Shown here one piece after another: positions 8,773-17,846 of a DNA stretch of 64,000 bases (within the stretch, counting starts at the first letter, position 1; the number at the start of each line of letters is the position of its first letter). Both the position numbers and the translations under genes were made by a program. This DNA is from Dyadobacter chenwenxiniae. Its GTDB lineage: Bacteria > Bacteroidota > Bacteroidia > Cytophagales > Spirosomataceae. The notes below the pieces were generated by a model that worked only from the letters and a program-made list of their open reading frames with translations, had not been told where the DNA came from and did not search any database. The stretch spans positions 4,278,001 to 4,342,000 of the forward strand of contig NZ_CP094997.1 of assembly GCF_022869785.1 (NCBI RefSeq), written 5' to 3'.

Positions 8773-11700
8773 TTACAAACCAATGTTGAGTCCTAGCATA
8801 AATACCCTTGGCTTCGGATAATCGTACAATCCAAATCCCTGGTCGAATGGAGAACCTGAATTGGAAACTTCGGGGTCGTAACCTTTGTATTTGGTTGTGA
8901 CGAAAAAGTTCTGAACTGATCCATAAATTCTCAGGCGGTCCAGTTTAAGCTTAGAAACCGTTGACGCCGGGAATGAGTAGGCAAGCAACAGGTTACGTCC
9001 GCGGATGAAGGAACCATCCGTAACTTTGTGGCTGTCGTTGTTGGTGTCATAGCCTGCATTGATCGGCCGGACCTGTGCGATCGGCGTATTCTGGTTAGTC
9101 TCCGTCCAGGCGTTCAACACAGTTTTATAACTGTTGGCAATGCCTTGTCTGTCTTCTGCTGAGTGGATACTCCTGTCGAGCACGTCATTTCCGTACATAT
9201 ATTGCAAATCTACCGTTAGCGACCAGGCTTTGTACTGGAATGTGTTGAGGAATGTTCCAAAACCATCAGGAATACCCTTTCCAATAATCGCCCGGTCCAG
9301 GTCATTGATCGCTCCGTCTTCATTCAGGTCCGCGTACTTCACGTCACCCGGCAGTTCTCCGTAACTTTTTGCCAGATCTGCCTCACCAGTGGACCAAGTT
9401 CCCAGATTCACCCTTCCGAAAAATGAACCCACCGGCTCGCCAACCCGGATCACCGTGGCTCCCGAGAAAATATCGCTGCCGCCGGACAATGCTAGCACTT
9501 TGTTTTTATTTACAGAAATATTGAAAGTCGTATTCCATGAGAAATCACCCGCTTTAATGTTAGTAGAGTTCACTGCAAACTCAACCCCCTTGTTTTCCAT
9601 GCTTCCGACATTGGTGAAAATGCTGCTGTAACCGCTGCTTAAAGGAAGCGGCGCATCAAGAAGCATTTCATTCACTTTTCTCCGATAAAGGTCCAGTTCA
9701 AAGCTCAGCCTGTTTGAAAACAAGCCTAATTCTATACCCAAGTCAACCTGTTGCGTTTTTTCCCATTGCAGGTTCGAGTTTGACATCCGGCTGATACCCG
9801 TGCCAATGGCGCGGTTGCCGCCGAAAATCACGCTGTAATCGATCACATTCGCAATATTGTTGGTCATACCAGCCAACGCGCGGTAAGCAGGAATTTCCGA
9901 GTTACCCGTAGCGCCATAGCTCGCCCTGATTTTAAGGTTTGAAATTGCAGCGCTCGATTTCAGGAATTCTTCCTCGGATACACGCCAGGCAAGGGCCGCC
10001 GATGGAAAGAACGCATACCGGTTAGCATCCCCGAATTTGGAAGATCCATCGATCCGGCCCGTGAAGGTTACCAGATATTTATCCATCAGGCTATAATTAA
10101 GCCTTGCAAAGTAAGAGTTGAGCCCATAAGCCTGCGCATTGGAAGTTGGGGCCAGTGCAGTTGCTCCCGCTCCAAGGTTATTGAACTGAAAATAAGTGTC
10201 CGTGAAATTCTGGCTTCTGGCAAGATTATCAAACCGGTCCACATGCTGCCATGACAAACCCAGCATCGCATTGACCGAATGGATTTTTCCAAAATCTCGA
10301 ACATACGTCAAGTAGTTTTCAAATTGCCATGAATTGAAACGCCTGTTCTGAACAGAGGCATCACCATTATTTGAAATGTACTGCAAGCCAGCCGCAGCAA
10401 AATAATCCTCACGCTGATTGATCACGTTGGTTCCTACTGTCGAGCGGAAATCCAGGCCTGGTGCAAGGCTGATTGTGGCGTACATGTTTCCGAGCATTGT
10501 CTGTGTTCTCAGGTATGACAACCGCTCTGCTCCTACGCGCAATGGGCTGTCACCGCCTTCCATTCCGGGATAATCCCTGTTGCTCGCCCATTTTCCGTCC
10601 GGATATTTAACCGGGATAATTGGTAAAGCTTCCAGCACCTGGCGCATGGCTGTTATACCACCACCGCCTAATTGGTCAATTTGCTTTTCATTTTGATCGG
10701 TGTAGCCCAGGGTTCCACCTACTTTTAGCCAGCTTTTGATCTGACTATCGAATACAAATCTTCCTGCAAACCTTTTTTGCCATGATTCGCGCACGATCCC
10801 GTTTTCGTTCCGATAGTTCAGAAATGCCCCGTAGCTTCCTTTTTCACTTCCGCCTGTTAAGCCGAGTTGATGGTTTTGCGTAAATGCTTTTTGGAATGTT
10901 TCATCCTGCCAATCCGTGTCATAAAGCGGGTTGCCGCTGGCATCAAACAGCAGCGGATTGGTACGTTTGAGCTTGGGATCAGTGTATTTGGTTCCTGTCG
11001 CCCAGCCCACCGGATCGAATTTTGCAGCATTGACATAAGCCTGCTCTTCGACAGCCAAAAATTCTTTCGAATTCAAAACAGGCAGTTTTTTAGGTGCTAC
11101 GCCAATGGAAAAGTCCGTATCATAAGTAACTTTGCCGCCGCCTGAAGTTCCGCGTTTAGTTGTCACAAGGATCACCCCGTTCGCACCCCTGGCACCATAA
11201 ATAGCAGTTGAAGAGGCATCTTTCAAAACTTCAATGGAAGCAATGTCGTTCGGGTTAATGTAATCAATGGGTGTGCTTCCGTTAGCAAGGTCCACTGCAT
11301 TTAAAATCACTCCGTCGATAACATAAAGCGGGTTATTGGAAACGCTGATCGAACTCGCTCCACGGATACGAATATTGGCCCGGCCACCCGGACGACCAGA
11401 GTTGGAAGAAACATTCACACCGGCAATACGACCTGAAAGCCCCTGGTTCAGGGACGATGCCGGGCGTTCCTGTAAAACTTCGCCCTTGATCGTTCCGACA
11501 GCGCCGGTAAGGTCAGACTTTTTTACAGTCCCATAACCCACAACAATAATTTCATCAAGTGCGTTTTCGTCCGGCAGCATAGCCACGTCGATAGTTGACT
11601 GGCTTCCTATTGTCACTTCCTGCGATTTATAACCTACAAAACTCAAAACAAGCACATTTTGAGCTCCTCCATCCGGAATGTCCAGGGTAAACTCGCCGTT

Positions 11701-12264
11701 TGCACCTGTTGAAGTCCCACGCTGGGTTCCTTTCAGAACCACACTGACACCTGGTAAGCCAGCGCCCGCTTCATCAGCCACCTTACCTTTTATCGTACGG
11801 TCGATAGCTGCTGACTGCGCACCTAATGCGGCGATAACCGGCTCATTACTAACGCTCTGCTCAGGCAGTGCACTGGTTTCTTTTCCTTCCTCCTTTACAG
11901 GAGCCGCTTCTTTCGCTTTTACTTCTGTAATTACAAAAGTGTTTTTTCTTGTCTTTTTGTAGGTCAAACCATTCTGTTGCAGCAATAGGCTGAGATTCTT
12001 TTCAAGGGACTGATTAAAATCCAGCGAACCGGGCGCAACATTGACAGATCGAACAAGACGGTCTTCAAATATGATTTCCACCCCATAATGTTTCTGCAAA
12101 TCCAGCAGTACATTTTTTAACTTCATTTCTTGACCAAAAGCATTATGCTGTCTGGTGGGAATGGAGGCATAAGCGATAATCTGGGAGTGGGCAACCAGCG
12201 AAGATTGCGTCATCAGCACAATCCCGATCGCTGCCCATTGCTTAGCTGATAGCGTTATATTCAT
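8773..12264 (-). CDS. SusC/RagA-family TonB-dependent transporter with STN domain (block 1)
   Basis: A 1163-residue outer-membrane barrel that imports an oligosaccharide or glycoside using TonB energy. Order of parts: signal peptide (about 1-27, ending near VAHSQ), a secretin/TonB short N-terminal (STN) domain at about 50-112, a carboxypeptidase-like regulatory domain at about 158-243 (IKGKVADEAGAGLPGVSVVL), a plug with IIVVGYGTVKKSDLTGAV and YVIDGV, and the 22-strand barrel to the C-terminus. The STN domain is what FecR anti-sigma factors touch, which fits the fecR gene only 18 bases upstream. Unlike blocks 2 and 3 there is no leader region between fecR and susC here. Confidence 0.94.
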   Translation of the reverse strand: MNITLSAKQWAAIGIVLMTQSSLVAHSQIIAYASIPTRQHNAFGQEMKLKNVLLDLQKHYGVEIIFEDRLVRSVNVAPGSLDFNQSLEKNLSLLLQQNGLTYKKTRKNTFVITEVKAKEAAPVKEEGKETSALPEQSVSNEPVIAALGAQSAAIDRTIKGKVADEAGAGLPGVSVVLKGTQRGTSTGANGEFTLDIPDGGAQNVLVLSFVGYKSQEVTIGSQSTIDVAMLPDENALDEIIVVGYGTVKKSDLTGAVGTIKGEVLQERPASSLNQGLSGRIAGVNVSSNSGRPGGRANIRIRGASSISVSNNPLYVIDGVILNAVDLANGSTPIDYINPNDIASIEVLKDASSTAIYGARGANGVILVTTKRGTSGGGKVTYDTDFSIGVAPKKLPVLNSKEFLAVEEQAYVNAAKFDPVGWATGTKYTDPKLKRTNPLLFDASGNPLYDTDWQDETFQKAFTQNHQLGLTGGSEKGSYGAFLNYRNENGIVRESWQKRFAGRFVFDSQIKSWLKVGGTLGYTDQNEKQIDQLGGGGITAMRQVLEALPIIPVKYPDGKWASNRDYPGMEGGDSPLRVGAERLSYLRTQTMLGNMYATISLAPGLDFRSTVGTNVINQREDYFAAAGLQYISNNGDASVQNRRFNSWQFENYLTYVRDFGKIHSVNAMLGLSWQHVDRFDNLARSQNFTDTYFQFNNLGAGATALAPTSNAQAYGLNSYFARLNYSLMDKYLVTFTGRIDGSSKFGDANRYAFFPSAALAWRVSEEEFLKSSAAISNLKIRASYGATGNSEIPAYRALAGMTNNIANVIDYSVIFGGNRAIGTGISRMSNSNLQWEKTQQVDLGIELGLFSNRLSFELDLYRRKVNEMLLDAPLPLSSGYSSIFTNVGSMENKGVEFAVNSTNIKAGDFSWNTTFNISVNKNKVLALSGGSDIFSGATVIRVGEPVGSFFGRVNLGTWSTGEADLAKSYGELPGDVKYADLNEDGAINDLDRAIIGKGIPDGFGTFLNTFQYKAWSLTVDLQYMYGNDVLDRSIHSAEDRQGIANSYKTVLNAWTETNQNTPIAQVRPINAGYDTNNDSHKVTDGSFIRGRNLLLAYSFPASTVSKLKLDRLRIYGSVQNFFVTTKYKGYDPEVSNSGSPFDQGFGLYDYPKPRVFMLGLNIGL

Positions 12265-12282
12265 AGTGAATTGATTTAGGTT

Positions 12283-13293
12283 TTATTGGTTTTTTAAAAG
12301 GATCGTATCTCCGATTTGCTCAGTTTTCATGTCGAGAACCTCTGAAATTGTCTTCAAAAGCTCATCAGCATTCTTCGTTTTGAAATTTCCCGTAATGGTC
12401 CGCTGTGCCATTTCGCCATTCGAAAGCTTCACTTTCTGTCCAAAATTCTCGTCAATCATTGCCACGATGTCTTTCACAGATGTAGCATTAAAAACATAGC
12501 GTTGCTCCTTCCAGGTGGCAAATGTGCTGGTATCCTGCTTCCTGGCCAGCTTCACCGCTCCCGCGTGGTCTACCACGGCCAAGTCGCCGGGCTCCATCAT
12601 TACTTCCTTACGCTCATTGTTTTGAGAATAATCAATGCGGACACTGCCGCTTTTCAAAGCAACCTTTGTTCCCCTCGGGCGGGCGAAAACAGAGAATGTT
12701 GTTCCCAGTACTTCCACTTGAAAATCGTCCGAAGTCTTAACTACAAACCGCTTATGGTCAATCGTGTGGCTCACCGAAAACTCCGCTTCACCCTGCAAAA
12801 CCACATTCCTGACCGCATCGTCAAAGCCAAATCTGGGGACTTTCAGCTTCGAGTTGGAGTTAAGCGCAACGCGGCTGCCGTCTTCCAGGTAAACGTCCGT
12901 CGTTTGTCCATAGGCAGTCTGGTAGGTTTTGTACTGTAGCGGATCCCGAAACCACCAGCCAAAACCTGCAAAGAATGTTACCGAAGCAGCCATCAGCCAG
13001 AAACTGTTGGAGCGGGTGGAGAAAAAGTTGGGTCGGGGATTTTGGATTGCTGATTTTGACGTCTCAGCCGTTGGCTCAATGTCTGTTTCCAGACGGTGCA
13101 GCAAAAATTTGATAGCGGCATCCTGGTCCGGAACAAACTGGGGGGTTCTTGTCTCGTATTCCATCAGCCATTGGTTGAAAGTCTCCGTATTCTCTTTTTC
13201 ACGGATCCAATCTTCTACCAGACGTCGTTCCAGCGGATTGGCTCGTCCTGCCAGATACTCGAACAGTGTATATTTTGATAAAATTGTTTTCAT
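12283..13293 (-). CDS. FecR-family anti-sigma regulator (block 1)
   Basis: A 336-residue inner-membrane signal transducer. The cytoplasmic N-terminal part (1-95) should hold the ECF sigma factor, one membrane helix lies at about 97-115, then comes the periplasmic FecR domain (DVYLEDGSRVALNSNSKL, VVLQGEAEFSV) and a C-terminal DUF4974 domain (about 265-336). The DUF4974 part resembles an STN fold and probably meets the STN domain of SusC-1 across the periplasm. The gene is 56 bases downstream of its sigma gene and 18 bases upstream of susC, giving the standard sigma, FecR, SusC, SusD order. Confidence 0.93.
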   Translation of the reverse strand: MKTILSKYTLFEYLAGRANPLERRLVEDWIREKENTETFNQWLMEYETRTPQFVPDQDAAIKFLLHRLETDIEPTAETSKSAIQNPRPNFFSTRSNSFWLMAASVTFFAGFGWWFRDPLQYKTYQTAYGQTTDVYLEDGSRVALNSNSKLKVPRFGFDDAVRNVVLQGEAEFSVSHTIDHKRFVVKTSDDFQVEVLGTTFSVFARPRGTKVALKSGSVRIDYSQNNERKEVMMEPGDLAVVDHAGAVKLARKQDTSTFATWKEQRYVFNATSVKDIVAMIDENFGQKVKLSNGEMAQRTITGNFKTKNADELLKTISEVLDMKTEQIGDTILLKNQ

Positions 13294-13349
13294 AGCATTT
13301 TCAGTTCGACGTGTAACTATGGCTCATTTGCAAGCCTGATCACCCTATT

Positions 13350-14018
13350 TTAGATGAAGCTCAACAGTGTGAGCCCGGCTGAAATCATCCATTCACCATG
13401 CAGCGCAAGTCGCAGGTGTTTTAAGGCTTTGGAAATGTGCACTTCCACTGTTTTGGGTGATATATGAAGCTCGTCCGCGATCTCGTGATATTTTTTATTC
13501 TCAAAACGGCTGAGCAAGAACACTTTCTGGCATTGCATCGGCAGGCGGGCAATGACTTCATTTATTTTCAGAAAGAGATTATTGTAATGGATCTCAGCAT
13601 CCGGCTGCTGATGATATGTTGAAATGGTATTTTCCTCATCGGCTTCCAGCGTGGCCATTTTCCCGAACTCTCTACGCATATACGTATAACATTCGTTTCG
13701 CACCGACCTGAAAAGATAGCTCGTATAAGACGATGTAATGTTCTCATAAGCCTTGGTCCTGTAAAATTGGAAGAACACTTCACTAACCAGATCTTCGGCG
13801 ATCTGTTTGGAATACACAAATCGTACTGCGTGACTGCAAAGCGGGTTGTAATAACGTCTGAACAGCAATTCCAGGCCTTTTCCAGGATTTTGTTCGAATG
13901 CTGCCTTTAAGAAAACGGCAGAATCGATTTCAGTAACACTACTCTTCCCTTCTTCCTGTAAAGGAGACACAAATGTACTTGTGCGCTTTGATTCCCGGTT
14001 AAGCAAAGGATCGTGCAT
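13350..14018 (-). CDS. ECF-type RNA polymerase sigma factor (block 1)
   Basis: A 222-residue sigma-70 family protein from the ATG ending at 14018 (MHDPLLNRES). A longer frame to 14147 is open, but it would contain the terminator of the upstream GMC gene (14137-14164), so I reject it. Sigma region 2 is around LFRRYYNPLCSHAVRFV and EDLVSEVFFQFY; region 4 is around KVFLLSRFENKKYHEIADEL with the helix-turn-helix HISPKTVEVHISKALKHL. The last 15 or so residues (MISAGLTLLSFI) are strikingly hydrophobic, as in the other two sigma factors here. It should activate block 1 when released by FecR-1. Confidence 0.92.
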   Translation of the reverse strand: MHDPLLNRESKRTSTFVSPLQEEGKSSVTEIDSAVFLKAAFEQNPGKGLELLFRRYYNPLCSHAVRFVYSKQIAEDLVSEVFFQFYRTKAYENITSSYTSYLFRSVRNECYTYMRREFGKMATLEADEENTISTYHQQPDAEIHYNNLFLKINEVIARLPMQCQKVFLLSRFENKKYHEIADELHISPKTVEVHISKALKHLRLALHGEWMISAGLTLLSFI

Positions 14019-14136
14019 CGAGTCTTTATTTAATGTAATAATTAAAAGACTTTTTTGTACTCGAATCCCCTTAGTGTTAACTAAAAAAAACCAAAACTTT
14101 TTAAATCGTCTGATTGCAGCATTAGATGCCACAAAA

Positions 14137-14164
14137 AAAACCGCCACTGTTGGGTGACGGTTTT
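14137..14164 (-). terminator. Intrinsic terminator of the GMC oxidoreductase unit
   Basis: An 11-bp stem with one mismatch (14137-14147 with 14154-14164) followed on the minus strand by eight T. It lies 18 bases after the GMC stop codon and separates that unit from the sigma gene of block 1. Confidence 0.85.
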
Positions 14165-14181
14165 CTGTATAAGTTTTTGTA

Positions 14182-15894
14182 TTACAAGTTCTTCGCTTTC
14201 ATTTCCTTAACTGCATAGTCAACAGCGCGCGCCGACAAGGCCATGTAAGTCAATGACGGGTTTTGTGTAGACGTGGAAGTCATGCAAGCGCCGTCAGTCA
14301 CAAAAACGTTTTTGCAGGCATGCAGCTGGTTCCATTTATTCAGCACGGATGTTTTCGGGTCCTTGCCCATTCGGGCGCCGCCCATTTCATGAATGTCATT
14401 GCCGGGATTTCTGTGTCCGTCATGTGATTTTACATTCTTAAAACCAGCTTGCGTAAACATTTCGCTCACCTGCTCAATGTAATCCTTGATCATCTTCTCA
14501 TCATTGTCGTCATAACCCACATTGATTTTCAACATTGGCATGCCGAACGGATCTTTCTGTGTTTTGTCGAGCGCGACATAACTGCTTTCTTTTGGAATGG
14601 TTTCGCCCATCATGTGCGATCCTACGCTCCAGTTGCCATATTTCGTTTCCAAGAGTCCGGCTTTCAGAGATTCACCCAAACCGTTTCTTTCGTTATAAGT
14701 CTGACGGTTGGCACCAAAGCCGGCCGCATAACCTCTCAGAAAGTCGGTTTCTTGCTTGTGAACATTCCGGAACCTCGGAATGTAGCCGCTGTTGGGGCGT
14801 CTTCCATCGGTTGTTGAGTCAAGAAATCCTTCGTATTCTCCTGAAATACTGGCGCGGTAATTGTGAAAGGCAACATATTTTCCAAGCACGCCGCTATCAT
14901 TGCCCAAGCCATTCGGGAAGCGGGATGATGTAGAGTTAAGCAAAACCAGATTGCTGTTCAATGCAGCTGCATTAAGGAAGATAATGTCGGCATAAAATTC
15001 CATCATCTCCTTTGTGTTGGCATCAATTACCCGCACGCCTGTTGCCTTATGCTTTTTATCATCATAAATAATCGAATGCACCACAGAATGCGGACGCAAT
15101 GTCATATTCCCCGTTTTCATCGCCCAGGGAATCGTGGATGAGTTACTGCTAAAATAACCTCCAAACGGACATCCCCGCTCACAGATCGTCCTATGCTGGC
15201 ATTTCGCACGGCCCTGATCCAGGTGAATTTGCTGCGGATCGGTAATGTGCGCTGCACGTCCTATAATGATATGACGGTCCTTATATTGCTTTGATACGGA
15301 TTCTTTGAAGTATTTCTCAACACAATTCAGATCATGCGGCGCAAGAAATTCGCCATCAGGCAATGTGTCAATGCCATCCTTGTTTCCGGTTATGCCCGCA
15401 AATTTCTCAACATGGCTGTACCAGGGCGCAATGTCATCATATCCGATCGGCCATTCAACAGCGAACTTATCGCGTGCCGGGCCTTCGAAATCATACTTGC
15501 TCCAGCGCTGCGTCTGGCGTGCCCATAGCAGCGACTTTCCGCCCACCTGATAACCACGGATCCAGTCAAACGGCTTTTCCTGAATGTAGGGATGCTCATT
15601 ATCCTTTGCAAAAAAGTGCGCAGATGATTCTTTGAAATTATAGCATCTGGCCGCAATGGGGTTCGCGTCGGTGATTTCTTTGGGAAGCCTTTCGCGGTGC
15701 TCAAATTCCCACGGCATCATGTTCGTCGTAGGGTAATCCTTAATGTGCTGCACATCACGCCCGCGTTCCAGCACCAATGTCTTCAATCCTTTTTCAGTCA
15801 GCTCCTTTGCAGACCAGCCGCCACTGATTCCTGAGCCAATTACGATGGCATCATAGGTGCGGGCTTTTGTACTATCTATATTAAAATTCGCCAT
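14182..15894 (-). CDS. GMC-family FAD-dependent dehydrogenase (large subunit)
   Basis: A 570-residue flavoprotein that oxidises an alcohol or sugar hydroxyl. The FAD-binding Rossmann motif GSGISGGWSAKELTE lies near residue 18, followed by LVLERG. The C-terminal GMC catalytic segment shows the expected histidine (DIHEMGGARMG) and asparagine (STSTQNPSLTYMAL). There is no signal peptide of its own. The small gene 28 bases upstream encodes the gluconate 2-dehydrogenase subunit 3 type partner with a Tat-like signal, so the two probably travel out together. This arrangement is shared with gluconate, sorbitol and glucoside-3-dehydrogenases; the actual substrate is open. Confidence 0.92.
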   Translation of the reverse strand: MANFNIDSTKARTYDAIVIGSGISGGWSAKELTEKGLKTLVLERGRDVQHIKDYPTTNMMPWEFEHRERLPKEITDANPIAARCYNFKESSAHFFAKDNEHPYIQEKPFDWIRGYQVGGKSLLWARQTQRWSKYDFEGPARDKFAVEWPIGYDDIAPWYSHVEKFAGITGNKDGIDTLPDGEFLAPHDLNCVEKYFKESVSKQYKDRHIIIGRAAHITDPQQIHLDQGRAKCQHRTICERGCPFGGYFSSNSSTIPWAMKTGNMTLRPHSVVHSIIYDDKKHKATGVRVIDANTKEMMEFYADIIFLNAAALNSNLVLLNSTSSRFPNGLGNDSGVLGKYVAFHNYRASISGEYEGFLDSTTDGRRPNSGYIPRFRNVHKQETDFLRGYAAGFGANRQTYNERNGLGESLKAGLLETKYGNWSVGSHMMGETIPKESSYVALDKTQKDPFGMPMLKINVGYDDNDEKMIKDYIEQVSEMFTQAGFKNVKSHDGHRNPGNDIHEMGGARMGKDPKTSVLNKWNQLHACKNVFVTDGACMTSTSTQNPSLTYMALSARAVDYAVKEMKAKNL

Positions 15895-15922
15895 AGTTTT
15901 TTTGAGAGATAGGAAGGAACTC

Positions 15923-16444
15923 CTAGCCTTTTGTGACCGGAACGCAGCCGTGGTAACGTGCAGGGATCATTTCATAATGGGTCAAATTGGTCATCACATA
16001 TTCAGATGACATATAACCTTGAATCGTCAGGTTTTTGACCATTCCTAAAAACGCTTTTTGGCCAGTATCGCTACCCTTGTCAATGTCCTGCAATAACTGC
16101 ATCCGCTGCTCTTTGCCCGCATCTGAATATGATTTACCAAAACGCTGAATGCTTTGTTCGTCCAGATTGGAAACGCCGCTTTTAAGGCTGGCCTGCGCTT
16201 TGCTGTCGTAGCAATCTGTCACCATTTTTTGCACAAAACCGCCTACGCCCAGTTCACCCGCTCCCGGTGTGTCCGTTTTCGGAATGATGGTTTCCACCAT
16301 GGCTGCCAGAATTTTCGATTGGTCGGCTGTAAGCAATGTGCCTTTTTCCAAAGTGCTTTTGCTCCATCCGGATGCCCATGCAGGCAGTCCCGCCATTGCG
16401 CCCACGGCCATTGCCATGCTTTTTAGCGCCACGCGTCTTTCCAT
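15923..16444 (-). CDS. Gluconate 2-dehydrogenase subunit 3 family protein (GMC partner)
   Basis: A 173-residue small subunit. The N-terminus is a twin-arginine-like signal (ERRVALKSMAMAVGA, cleavage after about PAWASG), followed by the family helix ILAAMVETIIPKTDTPGAGELGVGGFV. In known systems this subunit escorts the folded flavin subunit through the Tat pathway and stabilises it. It sits directly upstream of the GMC gene and 40 bases downstream of the MFS gene, so carrier, escort and dehydrogenase form one unit. The length is usual for the family. Confidence 0.9.
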   Translation of the reverse strand: MERRVALKSMAMAVGAMAGLPAWASGWSKSTLEKGTLLTADQSKILAAMVETIIPKTDTPGAGELGVGGFVQKMVTDCYDSKAQASLKSGVSNLDEQSIQRFGKSYSDAGKEQRMQLLQDIDKGSDTGQKAFLGMVKNLTIQGYMSSEYVMTNLTHYEMIPARYHGCVPVTKG

Positions 16445-16484
16445 TTCTTATTTATTTAATGTTGTTATTAGGATTTTCTAAAAC

Positions 16485-17726
16485 TTATTCCTCCAAAAAA
16501 TCAAGGTCTCTGCCATGCGTTTCGGGGATCGTCAGAATACAGAAAAGGCCAATTGCGAAGCAAATTACTCCCACCAGCGCACCTGAATCGATGACTGAAA
16601 ATGCATCTTTAAAAGTAGCAAATAATGTAGTCATAACCACTACGGTTCCACGCACCATATTGGGGACGGTTGTGGCGGCCGTGGCGCGTAAATTTGTTCC
16701 AAATTGCTCTGCCCCAATCGTTACGAACATGGCCCAATAACCGATTCCAAACCCCAGCAATGCTGCCACGCCATAAAATGTTGACACCGATTTAATTCCG
16801 GCATACAAATAAACTACGCTCCATACCAACGTAAATAACATTAGATAAAATACAGCCTTCTTCCGGGATTTCAAAAAATGACTCAGAAACCCGCTGCACA
16901 AGTCCCCTATGGACAAGCCAACATAACACCACATAATGGATAAGCCTGGTTTTACAGCCTCGTCAATGTTAAGCGCTTTGCCGAATTCATTGCTGAAAGT
17001 GGCCAGGATCCCAATCACAAACCACGTTGGAAGCCCGATCCCGATGCATTTGAGATAACGAGACAGTCTGTCTTTACTCGTAAAAAGTGAAAAGAAATTA
17101 CCTTTCTGGACATGTTTTTGATTCTTAATATCCTTGAAAATCCCTGATTCAAAAACACCGATCCTAAGCAAAAGTAATGAAATCCCTAAGCCACCACCGA
17201 TAAAATAAGCATAGCGCCAATCGAAAAACTCAACTGTAAAATAGGCCACCACAGCACCCAAAAGCCCAATTCCTGCCACTAATGACGTTCCTATGGCGCG
17301 TAAATGTTTTGGTAAAATCTCCGAAACCAATGTAATTCCTGCACCAAGCTCGCCCGCGAGTCCGATGCCTGCGATGAATCTTAATATTTTATAAGTGGTA
17401 GGGTCCTGCACAAAACCGCAGGCAATGTTGGCAAGGGAATAAGTGATAATAGAGCCAAAAAGCACGGATAAGCGCCCTTTTTTATCTCCCAACACCCCCC
17501 AAAGAATCCCGCCTAGCAGCAGTCCGGTCATTTGCCAGTTCAAAATGCTTGCCCCGGTCAGGGATATTTCGGTTTCTGAGAGTCCAAGTGAGGCCAGACT
17601 GGGCAGCCGAACGATGCCAAAAAGCAGAAGGTCATATATATCAACAAAGTATCCGAGGGCAGCGACAATAACAGGGGCACTAAAAAGATGGGAAATGTCT
17701 GATCGCTCGGCAGTAAGGGTAGCCAT
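16485..17726 (-). CDS. MFS transporter (sugar/organic acid porter type)
   Basis: A 413-residue permease with about 12 membrane helices. The cytoplasmic loop 2-3 motif is GVLGDKKGRLSVLFGS, and LRFIAGIGLAGELGAG followed by EILPKHLRAIG in helices 4-5 is the signature of the metabolite:H+ symporter / sugar-porter branch. It is the first gene of a three-gene unit with the GMC dehydrogenase and its escort, so it may bring in the product of periplasmic oxidation or carry a related sugar acid. The hairpin at 17769-17792 separates it from block 2 upstream. Confidence 0.88.
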   Translation of the reverse strand: MATLTAERSDISHLFSAPVIVAALGYFVDIYDLLLFGIVRLPSLASLGLSETEISLTGASILNWQMTGLLLGGILWGVLGDKKGRLSVLFGSIITYSLANIACGFVQDPTTYKILRFIAGIGLAGELGAGITLVSEILPKHLRAIGTSLVAGIGLLGAVVAYFTVEFFDWRYAYFIGGGLGISLLLLRIGVFESGIFKDIKNQKHVQKGNFFSLFTSKDRLSRYLKCIGIGLPTWFVIGILATFSNEFGKALNIDEAVKPGLSIMWCYVGLSIGDLCSGFLSHFLKSRKKAVFYLMLFTLVWSVVYLYAGIKSVSTFYGVAALLGFGIGYWAMFVTIGAEQFGTNLRATAATTVPNMVRGTVVVMTTLFATFKDAFSVIDSGALVGVICFAIGLFCILTIPETHGRDLDFLEE

Positions 17727-17768
17727 TCTGATTATTAATGGATTAAGGGATTATTTCATTTTACATAA

Positions 17769-17792
17769 ATAGCCGGATTTTCACCCGGCTAT
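17769..17792 (-). terminator. Hairpin between block 2 and the MFS-GMC unit
   Basis: An 8-bp stem ATAGCCGG (17769-17776 with 17785-17792) and an 8-base loop, 54 bases after the FAD oxidoreductase stop on the minus strand. Only a short T run (TTTATG) follows, so it is a weak terminator or 3'-end stabiliser for block 2. Confidence 0.55.
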
Positions 17793-17846
17793 GGATCATT
17801 TTAGCATCAAAAATTAGGCTGCAAATGTAATTGACAAAATATTATG

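Noticed and set aside
14019..14147. N-terminal extension of the block 1 sigma factor
   Set aside because: It would translate the GMC terminator, including its T tract, and has no sigma-like sequence.
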